Program-made: the position numbers and the translations under genes
Notes under the pieces: generated by a model
The model's input: the letters and a program-made list of their open reading frames with translations, nothing else
The model's database searches: none
What the model was told of the DNA's origin: nothing
Assembly: GCF_025833875.1 (NCBI RefSeq)
Contig: NZ_JAOYOD010000001.1
Location: 1,736,001-1,800,000, forward strand
From: Reichenbachiella ulvae
Lineage (GTDB): Bacteria > Bacteroidota > Bacteroidia > Cytophagales > Cyclobacteriaceae
Length of the DNA stretch: 64,000 nt
Direction: 5' to 3'
Part shown: positions 62,864 through 64,000 of the stretch, piece after piece
Layout: the number at the start of each line of letters is the position of its first letter
How positions within the stretch are numbered: the first letter of the stretch is position 1

Positions 62864-64000
62864 ATGAAAGGATTGATTAGTGACTTGGATATACTGGATG
62901 GTGAGGAGCTGAAAAAAGAAGAGGTTCAAATCACCAAAGAGGAAGGCAATACTGGGAAAAAGAAACTGTATATCGAAAGCTATGGTTGTCAAATGAACTT
63001 CTCTGATAGTGAGATCGTTTCGTCGATCATGAAAGAGCAGGGATACACCACTACTTCATCGATCGAAGAAGCAGACGTTACCTTTCTGAATACTTGTTCT
63101 ATACGTGAAAAGGCGGAGCAGACAGTAAGAAATCGCCTGAACCATATCAACGGAACCAAGAAGAAAAATCCTAACATGGTCGTTGGGGTATTGGGATGTA
63201 TGGCCGAGCGTCTGAAATCTAAATTCCTCGAAGAAGAAAAGATTGTCGATTTAGTAGTAGGACCAGATGCCTATCGTGATCTTCCTAACCTCCTATCAGA
63301 AGTGGAGACGGGCCAGAAAGCGGTCAACACTTTTCTATCCAGAGAGGAAACTTATGCAGATATCAGCCCGGTACGACTCAACTCCAATGGAGTGACCGCC
63401 TTCATCTCTATCATGAGAGGATGTGACAACATGTGTTCATTCTGCGTGGTACCATTCACCAGGGGAAGAGAAAGAAGCCGTGATCCCTATTCGATCGTCA
63501 AAGAAGCGCAGGACCTGTTCGACAGAGGCTTCAGAGAAGTAACCCTGTTGGGCCAGAATGTAGACTCATACAAATGGTCTGCAGAGCAGAACAACAAAGC
63601 CAGATTAGAGAAATCAGGCGTAGAAGAAATCATCAATTTTGCCAATCTCCTGGAGATGGTGGCTAAAGTGGATCCTAAACTGAGAGTAAGGTTTTCAACC
63701 TCTCATCCTAAAGACATCACAGACGAGGTACTTTACACGATGAAGAAGTATGAGAACATCTGCAATTACATCCACCTACCGGTGCAAAGTGGCAACTCTC
63801 GTATTTTGGACATGATGAACAGGACCTATGATCGAGAGTGGTACATCGAGCGCGTGGACAAAATCAAAGAAATCCTGGGTGACGACTGTGGTATATCCAG
63901 TGATATGATCACCGGATTCTGTACTGAGACCGAAGAGGAACACAAGGACACACTAAGCTTGATGGAGTATGTAAAATACGATTTATCTTACATGTTCTTT
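62864..64000 (+). CDS. miaB: tRNA-2-methylthio-N6-dimethylallyladenosine synthase (cut at window end)
   Basis: First 379 codons, open to the right edge. Radical-SAM methylthiotransferase. UPF0004 domain at about 35-155 with '[17 protein letters not shown]' (first cluster Cys), '[10 protein letters not shown]' and 'GCMAERL'. The radical-SAM motif C-x3-C-x2-C is at 187, 191 and 194 ('[22 protein letters not shown]'). '[11 protein letters not shown]' and 'FSTSHPKDI' follow. The missing part should hold the rest of the SAM domain and TRAM. Adds methylthio groups to i6A37 of tRNAs. Confidence 0.97.
   Translation, partial: MKGLISDLDILDGEELKKEEVQITKEEGNTGKKKLYIESYGCQMNFSDSEIVSSIMKEQGYTTTSSIEEADVTFLNTCSIREKAEQTVRNRLNHINGTKKKNPNMVVGVLGCMAERLKSKFLEEEKIVDLVVGPDAYRDLPNLLSEVETGQKAVNTFLSREETYADISPVRLNSNGVTAFISIMRGCDNMCSFCVVPFTRGRERSRDPYSIVKEAQDLFDRGFREVTLLGQNVDSYKWSAEQNNKARLEKSGVEEIINFANLLEMVAKVDPKLRVRFSTSHPKDITDEVLYTMKKYENICNYIHLPVQSGNSRILDMMNRTYDREWYIERVDKIKEILGDDCGISSDMITGFCTETEEEHKDTLSLMEYVKYDLSYMFF

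Overview
The window looks like a chromosome segment of a Bacteroidota bacterium, probably a marine-type member of the Cytophagales. Evidence: two secreted proteins end in type IX secretion (T9SS) C-terminal sorting domains. There is a TonB-dependent receptor with a carboxypeptidase-regulatory-like N-terminus, a SatD/DUF3307 pair, a SiaB-type kinase and a menaquinone operon. Promoters match the Bacteroidota -33 TTG / -7 TAnnTTTG pattern (tRNA-Asp, miaB). Species cannot be fixed from the sequence alone.

Layout. 1-7.9 kb: end of a giant T9SS-secreted beta-repeat protein, split by a one-base frameshift. 8.0-9.3 kb: molybdate-type ABC permease and ATPase without a binding protein. 9.3-15.7 kb: outer-membrane protein, GNAT acetyltransferase, pirin, an ECF sigma / anti-sigma-like / envelope-protein operon, and SatD-DUF3307. 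15.7-19.6 kb: a membrane-tethered AraC-TolB-TPR regulator, an ankyrin lipoprotein and an acyltransferase. 19.7-25.4 kb: a YtrA-type GntR/ABC operon with a clear operator, then a TonB-dependent receptor and two small proteins. 25.4-33.4 kb is the accessory part. Two nearly identical ISAs1-family insertion sequences in the same orientation bracket a periplasmic-binding lipoprotein, an R-A-R-B-R-B-R-A-R palindromic repeat array, a complete retron and mnmE.

The retron is the most interesting system. It has a reverse transcriptase with YADD, NAxxH and VTG motifs. A ~184-nt non-coding RNA lies directly upstream, with its ends joined by complementary a1/a2 segments (6 + 9 bp around a 3x3 internal loop). 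Two further reading frames precede it: a two-transmembrane-helix protein and a winged-helix/coiled-coil protein. They may be one protein split by a frameshift. By analogy with other retrons this is probably an anti-phage or toxin-antitoxin-like unit with a membrane effector.

33.6-45 kb: a double-FKBP lipoprotein, a TPR lipoprotein with thrS, and a signalling operon (SiaB-like kinase, coiled-coil membrane protein, histidine kinase, response regulator-PP2C phosphatase, small protein). Then come a small basic lipoprotein, an acyl-CoA dehydrogenase and tRNA-Asp. 45.5-51 kb: histidine phosphatase divergent from a menaquinone operon (hotdog thioesterase, menF, menD, menB) plus a DUF4136 lipoprotein. 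51-64 kb: a quinone-reductase-like flavoprotein divergent from a TetR regulator with twin operators and a vanadium-haloperoxidase-like lipoprotein. They are followed by a PIG-L deacetylase / 42-aa membrane peptide / sodium-solute symporter operon, a T9SS-secreted subtilisin, and the start of miaB, cut by the window edge.
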